A stretch of DNA of 64,000 bases from Corynebacterium kalinowskii (GCF_009734385.1 NZ_CP046452.1:1860001-1924000); one strand, 5' to 3'; positions 8,754 through 17,577 are shown, counted from the stretch's first letter. Numbers and translations are program-made. Notes: generated by a model not told the origin, from the sequence alone.

Positions 8754-9218
8754 ATGACACAGAACGCAGCGCTCAACAAGGCCATGCTCGAGGCCGTGGA
8801 TTTCATCCACGCCGAGGGGTGGGACGCAGACCCAACGTTGTTCGCACTGGTGGGCATCGAAAAGCTTGGGCTCCCTGAGGAAGAGGGACCCCTCGCCCTT
8901 GTGGTGCAGGATAATATCCCCGGCGCGATCGAGGACTTCCTGCCCACCGTGGCGTGGCCCGCAGAAGTTGAGGGCGTGGTGCTGGCGCAGGAAATTATGT
9001 TCAGCGACGCAGGTGCCCCGGCGCGGCCGGCCCGGTTGTATTCTGGCGTGCTTCGCGACGGCTCCGAGCTCACACTGCTTCAGATTCGCCCCACGGAGGA
9101 AGAGCTGGCGGAACCGTTTGCCGAAGACAAGATCGATCTTCGTGGTGGCCCCGGCGTAGCGCCAGAGGTGATTCAGGCGCTACGCTACACCTTGGAAGCT
9201 CCTACGGAAGATTTTTAG
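8754..9218 (+). CDS. PPA1309-family conserved protein
   Basis: A 154-residue soluble acidic protein. The opening (NKAMLEAVDFIHAEGWDADPTLFALV) and the WPAEVEGVVLAQEIMF region are characteristic of the actinobacterial PPA1309 family; no function is known to me. The ATG has AAAGG about 7 nt upstream. The following lipoprotein gene starts 4 nt after its stop, so the two form an operon. In related genomes it lies beside the UPF0182 and PDZ-Lon genes, as here. Confidence 0.75.
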   Translation: MTQNAALNKAMLEAVDFIHAEGWDADPTLFALVGIEKLGLPEEEGPLALVVQDNIPGAIEDFLPTVAWPAEVEGVVLAQEIMFSDAGAPARPARLYSGVLRDGSELTLLQIRPTEEELAEPFAEDKIDLRGGPGVAPEVIQALRYTLEAPTEDF

Positions 9219-9222
9219 GTTA

Positions 9223-9870
9223 ATGACTGCTGAAGTGCCCACACGCCTCAAGACCGGATTCGCAGCCGCGCTCGTCTCGGTTGCTGTCTTTGGCCTTTCT
9301 GCCTGCAGCAAGGACGCTCCGGCCCCGGAACCTTCCGCTCCTCCTGTGGCGAGTCAGACTTCGGATCCCGAAACTTCTACATCCGCCACCACTTCGGCTC
9401 CGGTATCTAGCGAACGCCCGGAGAAGACGGCAGCCACTTCAGTGCGCAAGGAAGCGTCCTCGGTACGCAAGGTGGCCGAGCTGTATGGCACTTTGGCCCC
9501 GGAAGAGTTCTTCCAAATGTTTGAAGATTGCGCCCCCAACGGCATCCCGGACTCCAGCGCATGTACCGGCCCGGAGGTAGGTCAGTTCCAGTTCTTTAAG
9601 GGCGATGCCAAAGCTGCGTCCACCACCCAGCTGCTGACGGAACTGCGCAGCTCACGCGTAGTGGAAGACTCCGGCGACCGGATCGTCGGTTGGTCCACCC
9701 TGGGCACCACGGCTGTGATTACCGTGGTGGACAACAAAAAGGGACTGACCATGCAGCAGATGGTTTCCTCCGACAAGCAGGACCCATTGGAGCGAATCTA
9801 CGACCTCGGTTTGGCGCAGCGCCCGGCGACCGCCACTGCTTCCCCATCCTCCGAGCCCGAAGCGGTCTAA
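9223..9870 (+). CDS. Putative lipoprotein of unknown function
   Basis: A 215-residue protein with a signal peptide and lipobox-like LSAC near residue 28, then about 60 residues of Pro/Ser/Thr-rich linker and a folded part from about residue 80, with EEFFQMFEDCAPNGIPDSSAC and a C-terminal VITVVDNKKG strand. The final 20 residues are again low complexity. I know no family for it. It shares an operon with the PPA1309-like gene, and its last 4 bases overlap the end of the convergent PDZ-Lon protease gene. Confidence 0.7.
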   Translation: MTAEVPTRLKTGFAAALVSVAVFGLSACSKDAPAPEPSAPPVASQTSDPETSTSATTSAPVSSERPEKTAATSVRKEASSVRKVAELYGTLAPEEFFQMFEDCAPNGIPDSSACTGPEVGQFQFFKGDAKAASTTQLLTELRSSRVVEDSGDRIVGWSTLGTTAVITVVDNKKGLTMQQMVSSDKQDPLERIYDLGLAQRPATATASPSSEPEAV

Positions 9871-10910
9871 TTTCCGCAGGTAGTTGGAGCGCCACCGGTG
9901 TTGTAGGCATCCAGCTGGCGGACTGCTTCGTCCAAGGTCCCCACCTTCAGGAGCGTGATTCCCTCCACCTTTGCTGACGCCGCCTCCGCGCAGTTAGCCG
10001 CTGGAGTGAGGAACACCTGAGCGCCCGCATCCTTGGCCGCACGTACCTTGTGGGTGATGCCACCGATCGGTCCAACAGCTCCGGCTTCATCGATCGTGCC
10101 CGTCCCGGCAATGAACTTTCCACCAGTTAGCGAGCCCGGGCTCAGTTTATCCACCACTGCTAGGGAAAACATCAATCCAGCGCTAGGTCCACCAATGTCT
10201 TCGAGGTTGTACTCGATCTTGGTGTTATCGGCAGGCACTGATGTCATCGTGATGCCAAGGAATCCTTTGCCAGTATGCGGGTTCTCCCCTAATGTCACCT
10301 CGTGTTGCCCACCGCCGGAGAAACCGATCTTGACCTTGTCCCCCGGGTTCTTTCCCGCGATCATCTCGCGCAGCTGAGTCGGAGAATGAACACTAGCGTC
10401 ATCGATGCTCACGATCTGATCGCCTACCGTGACTAGGTCCTTTGCTGGCGCTTCAGGCATGATTTCCACGACCTCCACCACGGTCGGACGACCGAGGTAG
10501 CTGTAGGCAGCCAACGTCGCGGAAGATTCCGAGTCAGTGAACGCCAGTTGGTTTTGCTCGGTGATCTCTTCCTCCGACATATCGGGCGGGAAAATCGATT
10601 CAATAGGCACCAGGGTGTCGTCGCTGAGTAGCCAACGGCTCATCGCTTGGGCGAGGGTCATTTGGGTGCGCACAGACACCGTGGTCATGTTCAGGTTGCC
10701 ATCGGTGCGGTCGACCTCGGTGCCGGAGATGTCAACAATGTTTTTGCCTTCATAGTCCGCCAGGGTGTTGTAGGTAGGCCCAGGTCCCTCCGCCGCATAA
10801 GGCACGGTGAGCGGAATGTCCGTGAACGGCACGGTGGGAGCAGAAATGAGGTAGCTAAACGCCACTACTGGGATAGCGCCCCAGATAACGGTCCTTGATC
10901 GACGATTCAC
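9867..10910 (-). CDS. Membrane-anchored PDZ and Lon-type serine protease (YlbL/Rv3194c-like)
   Basis: One N-terminal membrane helix (VIWGAIPVVAFSYLISA), a PDZ domain in the middle (about residues 150-215 of the longest frame) and a C-terminal Lon-type Ser-Lys protease domain. The catalytic Ser lies in GGPSAGLMF and the Lys in GITHKVRAA, both intact. The active site should face outside the membrane. Numbering depends on the start: a GTG at 10937 gives 356 residues (Ser252, Lys297), but the GTG at 10910 has AAGG about 9 nt upstream and is preferred. Substrates are unknown. It ends in a 4-bp convergent overlap with the lipoprotein gene. Confidence 0.88.
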   Translation of the reverse strand: MNRRSRTVIWGAIPVVAFSYLISAPTVPFTDIPLTVPYAAEGPGPTYNTLADYEGKNIVDISGTEVDRTDGNLNMTTVSVRTQMTLAQAMSRWLLSDDTLVPIESIFPPDMSEEEITEQNQLAFTDSESSATLAAYSYLGRPTVVEVVEIMPEAPAKDLVTVGDQIVSIDDASVHSPTQLREMIAGKNPGDKVKIGFSGGGQHEVTLGENPHTGKGFLGITMTSVPADNTKIEYNLEDIGGPSAGLMFSLAVVDKLSPGSLTGGKFIAGTGTIDEAGAVGPIGGITHKVRAAKDAGAQVFLTPAANCAEAASAKVEGITLLKVGTLDEAVRQLDAYNTGGAPTTCGN

Positions 10911-11001
10911 GCCTTGCAACCTTACCCGCTCGCACACTGTTCGCTAACAGCGTTGGGCTGGAACGGCCGAACACGGGTTGCGCTGCGGTACTTTGGAGAC
11001 T

Positions 11002-12303
11002 ATGAGCGACAACAATAATTTCTTTTTCGGCGGTAACTTTGGCGGCCCCGGGGGCAACTTCGGCGACTTTTTTAATCAGCTCGGCAAAATGTTCGGCGGC
11101 GGTTTCGAAGCCGGTGGCTCCAGCGAGCCCGTTAACTACGAATTAGCTGAGCGCATTGCCAAGCAACAAATCGGCAAGGTCACGCCGGTGGGGCCACAAG
11201 AGACCTCGGCGGTCACCGACACGGTGCGCCTGGCCGACATGTGGCTTGACGACGCCACCGTCCTTCCATCTTCCGAAGGCACCGTATCCGCCTGGAATGC
11301 CGAACAATGGCTCGAGGCGACGCTACCTACGTGGAAGCGATTTGTTACCCCAGTAGCTCAGCGCATGAATGAGGCGCAGCTCGAGCAGCTCCCCGAAGAA
11401 GCCCGAGAGATGGTCGGCCCAATGATGCAGATCATGAATTCCATGTCAGGGATGAACTTCGGCATGCAACTGGGACACTCCCTGGGCGATCTCGCTAGCC
11501 AGGCCCTGACCGGCTCTGATTTCGGCCTGCCAGTGGTACCTAGTGGCACCATCGCGATCATGCCGCAGCATGTCAAGGCGATAGCCAAGGATCTTGAGGT
11601 CACCGAACTGGACATCCTCATGTACGTGTGTGCGCGTGAAGCCGCCCGTCAGCGACTGTTTAAGCACGTGCCATGGCTAGTGGAGCGCCTGGTGTCCTCC
11701 GTCGAGGAATACGCCGCTGGGCTAGTTATCGACACCTCCCACATCGAGGAAGCCACACGCGAACTCGGCCTCGAATCCGGGGATCCAGAAAAGATTCAAG
11801 AGGCAATGCAACGCCTCCAAAACCTGGATCTCTCCCCGAAGATCACTTCCCGTAATGCTGGGGCTACCAGCAGGCTGGAGACCATGCTCGCGCTGGTGGA
11901 AGGCTGGGTCGAGTTGGTGGTTACCCAGGCGATGGGCGAACGAGTGCCGTCGACAAGCGCCTTGAATGAAGCCTGGCGTCGCCGTCGCGCGACCGGCGGA
12001 TCTGCGGAAAAGGCCTTCTCCCGTGTGGTGGGCATTGAGTTCTCCGCTCCGAAGGTCGCTGAAGCAATGGAGCTGTGGCGCCGCGTGGAAATTGCGGTGG
12101 GTATGCAGCGTCGCGATGCGATCTGGGATCACCCGGACTTCTTGCCTGTTGCCGAAGACCTCGACAACTCCGCCGCCTTCATCGACGCACTGCTGGACCA
12201 GGGTGGCAACGATGAATTCGACCCCATCGCAGAAATCAACGCTCTCGAAGAAATGCTGAAGAACGAGGCCGAGAAGAAGGACGACGAGGGCAAGGAAGAC
12301 TAA
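11002..12303 (+). CDS. DUF2342 (zinc-dependent metalloprotease-like) protein, Rv3195-like
   Basis: A 433-residue soluble protein. The N-terminal 30 residues are Gly/Phe/Asn-rich (FFFGGNFGGPGGNFGDFF), followed by a long helical domain with the family mark REAARQRLFKHVPWL and, later, LVEGWVELV. These fit the DUF2342 family, annotated as putative hydrolases with a zincin-like fold; catalysis is not proven. The ATG at 11002 is chosen because GGAG lies 5 nt upstream; an in-frame TTG at 10978 is less likely. Its last 4 bases overlap the end of the convergent YgjP-like metallopeptidase gene. Confidence 0.85.
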   Translation: MSDNNNFFFGGNFGGPGGNFGDFFNQLGKMFGGGFEAGGSSEPVNYELAERIAKQQIGKVTPVGPQETSAVTDTVRLADMWLDDATVLPSSEGTVSAWNAEQWLEATLPTWKRFVTPVAQRMNEAQLEQLPEEAREMVGPMMQIMNSMSGMNFGMQLGHSLGDLASQALTGSDFGLPVVPSGTIAIMPQHVKAIAKDLEVTELDILMYVCAREAARQRLFKHVPWLVERLVSSVEEYAAGLVIDTSHIEEATRELGLESGDPEKIQEAMQRLQNLDLSPKITSRNAGATSRLETMLALVEGWVELVVTQAMGERVPSTSALNEAWRRRRATGGSAEKAFSRVVGIEFSAPKVAEAMELWRRVEIAVGMQRRDAIWDHPDFLPVAEDLDNSAAFIDALLDQGGNDEFDPIAEINALEEMLKNEAEKKDDEGKED

Positions 12304-12800
12304 AACTGGCGGGCGTAGGCCTCTAGGTAGCCTTTCGCTCGTTCAGCCAGTGGAGCGCGATCGGCCCACTCCCAGAACTCTGCGGAGTGGCCGGAGCGAA
12401 TAAAGGTATGGACGAGCTCGTGGACGATCACCGCATCCAGCACGTAGCTCGGCACGTCCTGCAAGCGGTGCGAGACGCGGATCTCCCCGGTCACGGCTGT
12501 ACACGACGCCCACCGGGAGTTTTGGTTGGTCACCCAGCGGATTCGGGTGAAGTCGGCGCGCCCTTCCAGGACTTCGTTGTTCAACTGGCGGGCACGACGT
12601 TCCAAATCAGCATCGGAGAGTGAACTGGCATTCTTCGCGAGCTTCGCCTCAAGACGCTGCACAAGCTGCGCGACCTCGCGTTCCTCGTCCCGCGCAGGCA
12701 TGCCCTCCGGCACGCGTACCTGAATCTTCTCCCCCACCAATTTGGCGCTGATCGTGCGCTTTCGCCTACCTGAACGAATTACCTCTACCTCTCGCGCCAT
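12300..12800 (-). CDS. YgjP-like (M48/SprT-type) metallopeptidase
   Basis: A 166-residue protein with a complete zinc motif HELVH followed about 10 residues later by GHSAEFW, the YgjP/WLM arrangement in which the third ligand is the second His region. The SRWASCT stretch ahead of it is also typical. The C-terminus ends in a basic amphipathic helix. The ATG at 12800 follows TAGAAT by 8 nt, so the mRNA is probably leaderless. It is divergent from the cyclodehydratase-like gene, with only 20 bp between start codons. Substrate unknown. Confidence 0.85.
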   Translation of the reverse strand: MAREVEVIRSGRRKRTISAKLVGEKIQVRVPEGMPARDEEREVAQLVQRLEAKLAKNASSLSDADLERRARQLNNEVLEGRADFTRIRWVTNQNSRWASCTAVTGEIRVSHRLQDVPSYVLDAVIVHELVHTFIRSGHSAEFWEWADRAPLAERAKGYLEAYARQF

Positions 12801-12807
12801 GTCACGA

Positions 12808-12814
12808 TATTCTA
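12808..12814. promoter_or_regulatory. Overlapping divergent -10 elements between two leaderless genes
   Basis: The heptamer TATTCTA gives TATTCT on the plus strand and TAGAAT on the minus strand, both TAnnnT. The plus-strand ATG (12821) is 7 nt beyond its element and the minus-strand ATG (12800) is 8 nt beyond its own, so both genes can be read from leaderless transcripts. Confidence 0.55.
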
Positions 12815-12820
12815 TGGCAC

Positions 12821-13726
12821 ATGGGGGACAAACTAAAGCTATCTGACGCTGCCCGAATTGTGGTGAGACCAGGGCCAGCGATCCAATTCGGGGTGGACGC
12901 CACCACCTCCGGGGTCATCGATTCCATCGCCCCGCAGCACATCGGCCCGGTGGTGTCGGCGCTTTCTGCTTGCCGAACTGGGATCGCCGAGCATGCTTTA
13001 CTCCTGAGGTTGCAGGAATCCGGACTCACCGAAGACGCCTCCCGCGCTCTCATCGCCGAGCTCACTGCCTACGGCATTTTGCGCACGCTCCCCCGCCAGC
13101 AGCCCTCCATTGCGCTTGTTGGGCGTGGCCCGCTCGCGGGCGCTATCTGCGAACTACTGCGCGGAAGCGACTGCATCGTACGCCGTCCGTTGCGTGGCGA
13201 GACCGACCATAAGTTCATCAAAGACCTGCAGCCGGAGATGCCGTTGGTGGCTGTCGACAGGCTCGCCCACGCCCGCGCCCTGGGTCCTGCGGTGCGCAAT
13301 GGCAAGCGCGAATTTTTCGTTCCGGTGCAGCTTATCGACGGCCGTGGCCTTATCGGCCCCATCGCAACGCACTCTCTCGGACCTTGTCCACTATGCCTGC
13401 AATTGCACCGCACCGACGTTGATCCCCACTGGCCGCAGGTGCTGACTCAGATACCTGGTTCCTCGCCTTCCGGCGCCCCGGTGACAGTAGCGGCGACCGC
13501 AGCTCAGACCGCGGCCGTCGTCTTGTCATTCTTTGGGTTGGACGTTCCAGCTTTGGGCAATCCCGGTCGTTCCTGGTTACCCGGCCAAGTGGTGCAGGTG
13601 GATCCTTTCGGGCAGACGCAACGCTTTGAAGTTGGGCGGCATGACGGCTGCCCGTTATGTTTCGAAGCGCAGTACTTGGAGGAGGGACTGCCCGAAATTA
13701 GCTACCTTGACTGGTCCGATGCCTGA
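12821..13726 (+). CDS. TOMM cyclodehydratase-like (E1-type) protein, Rv3196-like
   Basis: A 301-residue protein with an N-terminal winged-helix-like region, a Rossmann-like middle part (PSIALVGRGPLAGAICELL) and the family motif GPCPLCLQLHR with a DVDPHWP stretch. Two CxxC pairs, Cys189/192 and Cys277/280, are set to bind one zinc, as in the C-proteins of thiazole/oxazole-modified microcin systems. No YcaO gene or precursor peptide is visible nearby, so it is an orphan and its role is unknown. The Lys/Arg-rich ATP site of E1 enzymes is not evident. Its last 72 bases overlap the end of uvrD2 on the other strand. Confidence 0.75.
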   Translation: MGDKLKLSDAARIVVRPGPAIQFGVDATTSGVIDSIAPQHIGPVVSALSACRTGIAEHALLLRLQESGLTEDASRALIAELTAYGILRTLPRQQPSIALVGRGPLAGAICELLRGSDCIVRRPLRGETDHKFIKDLQPEMPLVAVDRLAHARALGPAVRNGKREFFVPVQLIDGRGLIGPIATHSLGPCPLCLQLHRTDVDPHWPQVLTQIPGSSPSGAPVTVAATAAQTAAVVLSFFGLDVPALGNPGRSWLPGQVVQVDPFGQTQRFEVGRHDGCPLCFEAQYLEEGLPEISYLDWSDA

Positions 13727-15709
13727 GATCTCCAGCAGCTCCGCCTCGTCTTGAGGTCGAGCTTCCGCCACTGCCATCAAGGTGGCGTCGGTGAAGACGA
13801 TGTAGGCCGGAACCTGCATTTCCTTCGCGATGTCCAATCGCCATTCCCGAAGCCTGTCGAAAAGCGCGTCGTCGGCTGTGGATGGGCAGTCGTCGCATCG
13901 CCCCACCACCTTCTCCTGCGGCGAGGTCAGCGTCTTGCCACAGGATCGGCAGCGTTTTGGGCGCGCGCTGCGCGGTGGCACGTCAGCCGCTTCTATGACG
14001 ATGCCGTCTAGGAAGCGGCTGCGTTTGCGCGACTGCCGGCCGCCTTCCTGTCTGGCCAGTGCCCACGAGCAGTGCAGATGCTCCCTAGCGCGGGTGATTC
14101 CCACGTAGAACAAGCGCCGTTCTTCCTCCACTTGCTCATCTCCTGCTTTGATGGCGAAGGAGATCGGCAAGGTGTTTTCCACCAGACCGGCCAGGAACAC
14201 GGCATCCCACTCGAGGCCCTTGGCAGCATGCAAAGAAGCCAGCGTGACACCGTCCACAGTCGGCGGAGCCTTGGCCTCAGCGCGTTGTCGCAGTTGACCC
14301 AAGATATCTTGCAGGGTGGAATCTGGCGTGGCGGTGCCGAGCTCTTCGATCAACTCGATGAGGGCGGTGAGCATCTGCCAGCGCTCCCGGGCCTCCGCAC
14401 CTTCGGGTTGTTCTTTCGTTAGTCCCATTGGGGCGAGGGCCGCGCGGGCAACCACTGCGACCTGAGGGCCTATCGCTTCTTCGGGCAGGTCAGTGCGCTG
14501 CGCTGCACGCACGAGTTGGGTGATTGCTTGCTTGATCTCATTGCGCTGGAAGAATCCTTCGCCGCCTCGCACTTGGTACACGATGCCTTCGTCGGCAAGC
14601 GCCTGTTCAAAGACCGCTGACTGGGCATTGATGCGGTAGAGCACGGCAATTTCCCTGGCGGGTGTGCCTTGTTCCATGAGCGTTTTTATGCGCTTGGCGA
14701 TCTCCCGTGCCTCCGCGGGCTCATCAGGATAGGAGGTAAATGTCGGCTCGGGACCTGTCGGGCGCATACCGATCAGCTCAAGGCGCGTGCCGGCGACCCG
14801 ACCTGTTGCCTTTCCGATCACGGTGTTTGCCAGCTTCGTTATCTCTGGAGTCGAACGGTAGTCTCGCTGCAGCCTAGCCACCGTGGCGTGCGGGTATGTG
14901 CGTGAAAAATCCAACAGAAAGTTCGGGGTCGCACCGGTGAAGGAGTAAATGGTCTGATTCGCATCACCCACCACAGTGAGGTCGTCTCGCTGCCCCAGCC
15001 AGGCTTGCAAGACACGCTGCTGAAGGGGGGTCACGTCCTGGTATTCGTCCACGACAAAGCTGCGATACTGCTCCCGAAACTCCTCAGCCACTGCCGGCGA
15101 ATTTTCCAATGCACCCGCGGTGTGCAGCAGCAGATCATTGAAGTCGAGCATCATGCCCGAGTCGGTGTTCTTGCCAGCCTCGTATAGCGTGTACACCTCG
15201 GCTACCTTCTCGGCGGGAACTGGTGGGGTTCGATGCGCCTTATCGACGGCCTCGGCATACTGCTGCGGGGTGATGAGGCTCGCCTTTGCCCACTCGATTT
15301 CTCCCAGTAAGTCCCTAAGGTTTTCGGTGTTTGACTCCACTCCCACAGTTCTGGCTGCCCGCGCGACCAGTGGGAACTTGTTATCCAGCATGCGCCACGG
15401 CAGATTTCCTGCAATCTGTGGCCAAAAGTACTTCAGCTGCCGAAGCGCGGCGGAGTGAAACGTTCGAGCTTGGACGGCGCCGATACCCATGAGCCCTAGT
15501 CGATGACGCATTTCCGCTGCCGCGCGATTGGTGAATGTCACGGCTAGCACCCGGTTTTGGCTGACGAACCCTTGGTCGATCAGGTGCGCGATGCGATAAG
15601 TAATGGTGCGCGTTTTACCTGTTCCCGCGCCGGCGAGGATACAGACTGGCCCACGAGGCGCGGTGGCTGCCCGCCGTTGGTCCTCGTCCAATTCATTGAG
15701 GTCTATCAT
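13655..15709 (-). CDS. uvrD2: ATP-dependent DNA helicase UvrD2
   Basis: A 684-residue superfamily 1A helicase. Walker A AGAGTGKT is at residues 26-33, the DEYQD Walker B at 221-225, then GDANQTIYSFTGA and the late motif SLHAAKGLEWDAVF. After the motor come four zinc-ligand cysteines (587, 590, 605, 608) and a C-terminal HRDC domain, the UvrD2 plan of mycobacteria. It unwinds DNA 3' to 5' in repair. AAGGAG lies 6 nt before the ATG, inside the end of nudC, so they are in one operon. The 3' end overlaps the convergent gene by 72 bp. Confidence 0.96.
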   Translation of the reverse strand: MIDLNELDEDQRRAATAPRGPVCILAGAGTGKTRTITYRIAHLIDQGFVSQNRVLAVTFTNRAAAEMRHRLGLMGIGAVQARTFHSAALRQLKYFWPQIAGNLPWRMLDNKFPLVARAARTVGVESNTENLRDLLGEIEWAKASLITPQQYAEAVDKAHRTPPVPAEKVAEVYTLYEAGKNTDSGMMLDFNDLLLHTAGALENSPAVAEEFREQYRSFVVDEYQDVTPLQQRVLQAWLGQRDDLTVVGDANQTIYSFTGATPNFLLDFSRTYPHATVARLQRDYRSTPEITKLANTVIGKATGRVAGTRLELIGMRPTGPEPTFTSYPDEPAEAREIAKRIKTLMEQGTPAREIAVLYRINAQSAVFEQALADEGIVYQVRGGEGFFQRNEIKQAITQLVRAAQRTDLPEEAIGPQVAVVARAALAPMGLTKEQPEGAEARERWQMLTALIELIEELGTATPDSTLQDILGQLRQRAEAKAPPTVDGVTLASLHAAKGLEWDAVFLAGLVENTLPISFAIKAGDEQVEEERRLFYVGITRAREHLHCSWALARQEGGRQSRKRSRFLDGIVIEAADVPPRSARPKRCRSCGKTLTSPQEKVVGRCDDCPSTADDALFDRLREWRLDIAKEMQVPAYIVFTDATLMAVAEARPQDEAELLEISGIGPVKVANFGQSLLQVLRFET

Positions 15710-16507
15710 CTAGCGCTCCTTCCACCACTGATCAATCAGCTTTCTAGCGATGCTGCCCGGCGCTGCCAACGGCAAGCTGGCCAGGTCTTCTCTAGTCGCC
15801 CACAGGATTTCTGCAAGCTCACCGTCAGTCGCCTGTGATGCCTCTTCATCAGATGTCACGGCGCGGAATGCGATCATGAGCGAGCCTGACGACGGCCACG
15901 GCTGCGATCCCCAGTACTGGATTTCTTCGATTCGGCGCCCGGTTTCTTCCAGCACTTCTCGCGCCCACGCATCCTCCAGTGTCTCCCCTGGGCCGACATA
16001 GCCTGCGATGAGGGAGAAGTAGTCGGGTCGAAGCCGATTCTTTCCGAGCAGGATTTTGTCTTGGCCTGCTAGCTCGACGAGTCCGATGACTGCAGGATCA
16101 ATGCGGGGGAAGAGCGGTCGAGCTCCATTGCTGTGGGCGCTGCCACCGCCGTGGCGCAAGGGCTTGCCTGTTGTGGGGTGATAACGAAATTCTTCCCTAA
16201 ACCGGAGCTTGGCCACCGGTTCTGCCAAGTGTGGCGCGTTGAGATGGCTACGGATAGTTTCCCAGCGCACGCCTGCTTGAGCTGCCCAATAGTGCTGTTC
16301 GTCTATCGTGGCTCGCACGGCAACATACGGGAAACTTGGCTCGGTTGGAACGTGTGGGTCGAAGTCATCTGGTGCGTCTTTTAGTGGGACGTACATCAGT
16401 GCTTCTAGATAGCGCTCTTCCTCGACGGCCTCTAGCGGCAGCCAAACGGGCGTGCCGGAGGCATCGACGAGGATGCGGTAATCCGCAGTGACAAGCAGCA
16501 GGGTCAT
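15710..16507 (-). CDS. nudC: NudC-type NAD(H) pyrophosphatase (Nudix hydrolase)
   Basis: A 265-residue Nudix enzyme. The Nudix box GYVGPGETLEDAWAREVLEETG is complete at about residues 169-190, and SQPWP follows at 201-205, the NADH-class mark, although the usual FPxS continuation is SSGS here. It should cleave NAD(H) to NMN(H) and AMP. The zinc ribbon normally found between the two halves (residues 105-130) has no cysteine; in fact the whole protein has none. It lies between the K+ channel gene (stop codon adjoining its ATG) and uvrD2, as in mycobacteria. Confidence 0.9.
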   Translation of the reverse strand: MTLLLVTADYRILVDASGTPVWLPLEAVEEERYLEALMYVPLKDAPDDFDPHVPTEPSFPYVAVRATIDEQHYWAAQAGVRWETIRSHLNAPHLAEPVAKLRFREEFRYHPTTGKPLRHGGGSAHSNGARPLFPRIDPAVIGLVELAGQDKILLGKNRLRPDYFSLIAGYVGPGETLEDAWAREVLEETGRRIEEIQYWGSQPWPSSGSLMIAFRAVTSDEEASQATDGELAEILWATREDLASLPLAAPGSIARKLIDQWWKER

Positions 16508-17563
16508 TTAGAACACGCGACGCACATAGAGCAAACGGTCGCCCGGCTCCACGATCTCCGCTTCCGGGGCATCGATTCGGTAAAGCTCACCAGAGCGCAC
16601 GACACCCAGGACAATGTCTGCAAGGTGACGTGGGTTGGCGCCGACTTCGTCTTCCCCGACGAGTCGTTCGGCAATGGAGAATCCCTCATCCGGGGAGAGT
16701 AGGTCTTCCATCATTTCCACCACGGACGGTGTCACTGTCGCCAGCCCCAGCAAGCGGCCGGCGGTTTCGGAAGAAATGACCACGGAATCTGCACCGGACT
16801 GTTTTAGCAGGTGCATATTCTCCGACTCGCGCACACTGGCCACGATCATGGCGCTTGGCGCGATCTCACGCACCGACAAGGTGACCAGAACTGCAGTGTC
16901 GTCGAGGTTTGGGGCCACGACAACGGCCTTTGCTCGGGTGACACCTGCGAGCTTCAGCACGTCTGATTTTGTGGCCGACCCATGAACTGTAGCCAGGCCC
17001 TGATTTGAGGCAAGCTCGAGAGCAATGGGGTCAGAATCAATGACTACGATCTGGCTGGCCGGCGTGCCGTCGGCCAGCAGAGCTGCGACGGCGGAGCGGC
17101 CCTTGGTGCCGAATCCGATGACCACGGTGTGATTACGCAAGCGCTTCCTCCAACGTTGAATTTGCAGTGCGCGACGGGATTCTTCCGTCAGAACGGACAA
17201 GGTAGTGCCAACCAAAAGAATCAGGAAGGCAATTCGAAGCGGGGTGATAATGATGATGTTCATCAGTCGCGCATGCTGCGTGACTGGGGTGATGTCACCG
17301 TAGCCAGTGGTCGACATCGACACCGCGGAATAGTAAACCGCATCAATAAACGTCAGATGCTCGGTGTAGCCGCCTTCGTCGAGGTAGGCGAGGACAGCCA
17401 CCAGAGCGAGCAGAATCGTAGCGTAAATGAACCGCCGAATGATCAGCGCCCACGGGCTGGCGTACCGCGAACCGGGAATATTAACGATATTCGTCAGTGC
17501 GTGATCCGGCAGATCGCTCAGTTCCATGTCGCCACGGAACCGGTCCCCTATCCTATTTCGCAT
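16508..17563 (-). CDS. Potassium channel with cytoplasmic RCK (TrkA-N) domain
   Basis: A 351-residue protein: two membrane helices around residues 43-60 and 105-125, with the K+ selectivity filter TTGYGD at 85-90 between them, then an RCK domain starting VVIGFGTKGRSAV (nucleotide-binding Gly loop) and a C-terminal TrkA-C part. It forms a ligand-gated K+ channel of the MthK type (Rv3200c-like). GGAG lies 6 nt before the ATG. It is 14 nt downstream of adnB and directly abuts nudC, so it is probably read in the adnAB operon. Confidence 0.93.
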   Translation of the reverse strand: MRNRIGDRFRGDMELSDLPDHALTNIVNIPGSRYASPWALIIRRFIYATILLALVAVLAYLDEGGYTEHLTFIDAVYYSAVSMSTTGYGDITPVTQHARLMNIIIITPLRIAFLILLVGTTLSVLTEESRRALQIQRWRKRLRNHTVVIGFGTKGRSAVAALLADGTPASQIVVIDSDPIALELASNQGLATVHGSATKSDVLKLAGVTRAKAVVVAPNLDDTAVLVTLSVREIAPSAMIVASVRESENMHLLKQSGADSVVISSETAGRLLGLATVTPSVVEMMEDLLSPDEGFSIAERLVGEDEVGANPRHLADIVLGVVRSGELYRIDAPEAEIVEPGDRLLYVRRVF

Positions 17564-17577
17564 CTGCGCTCCTCGTC

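Noticed and set aside
10969..10985. CGAACACGGGTTG as a second LexA box
   Set aside because: Only the left half fits; the right half lacks GTTC.
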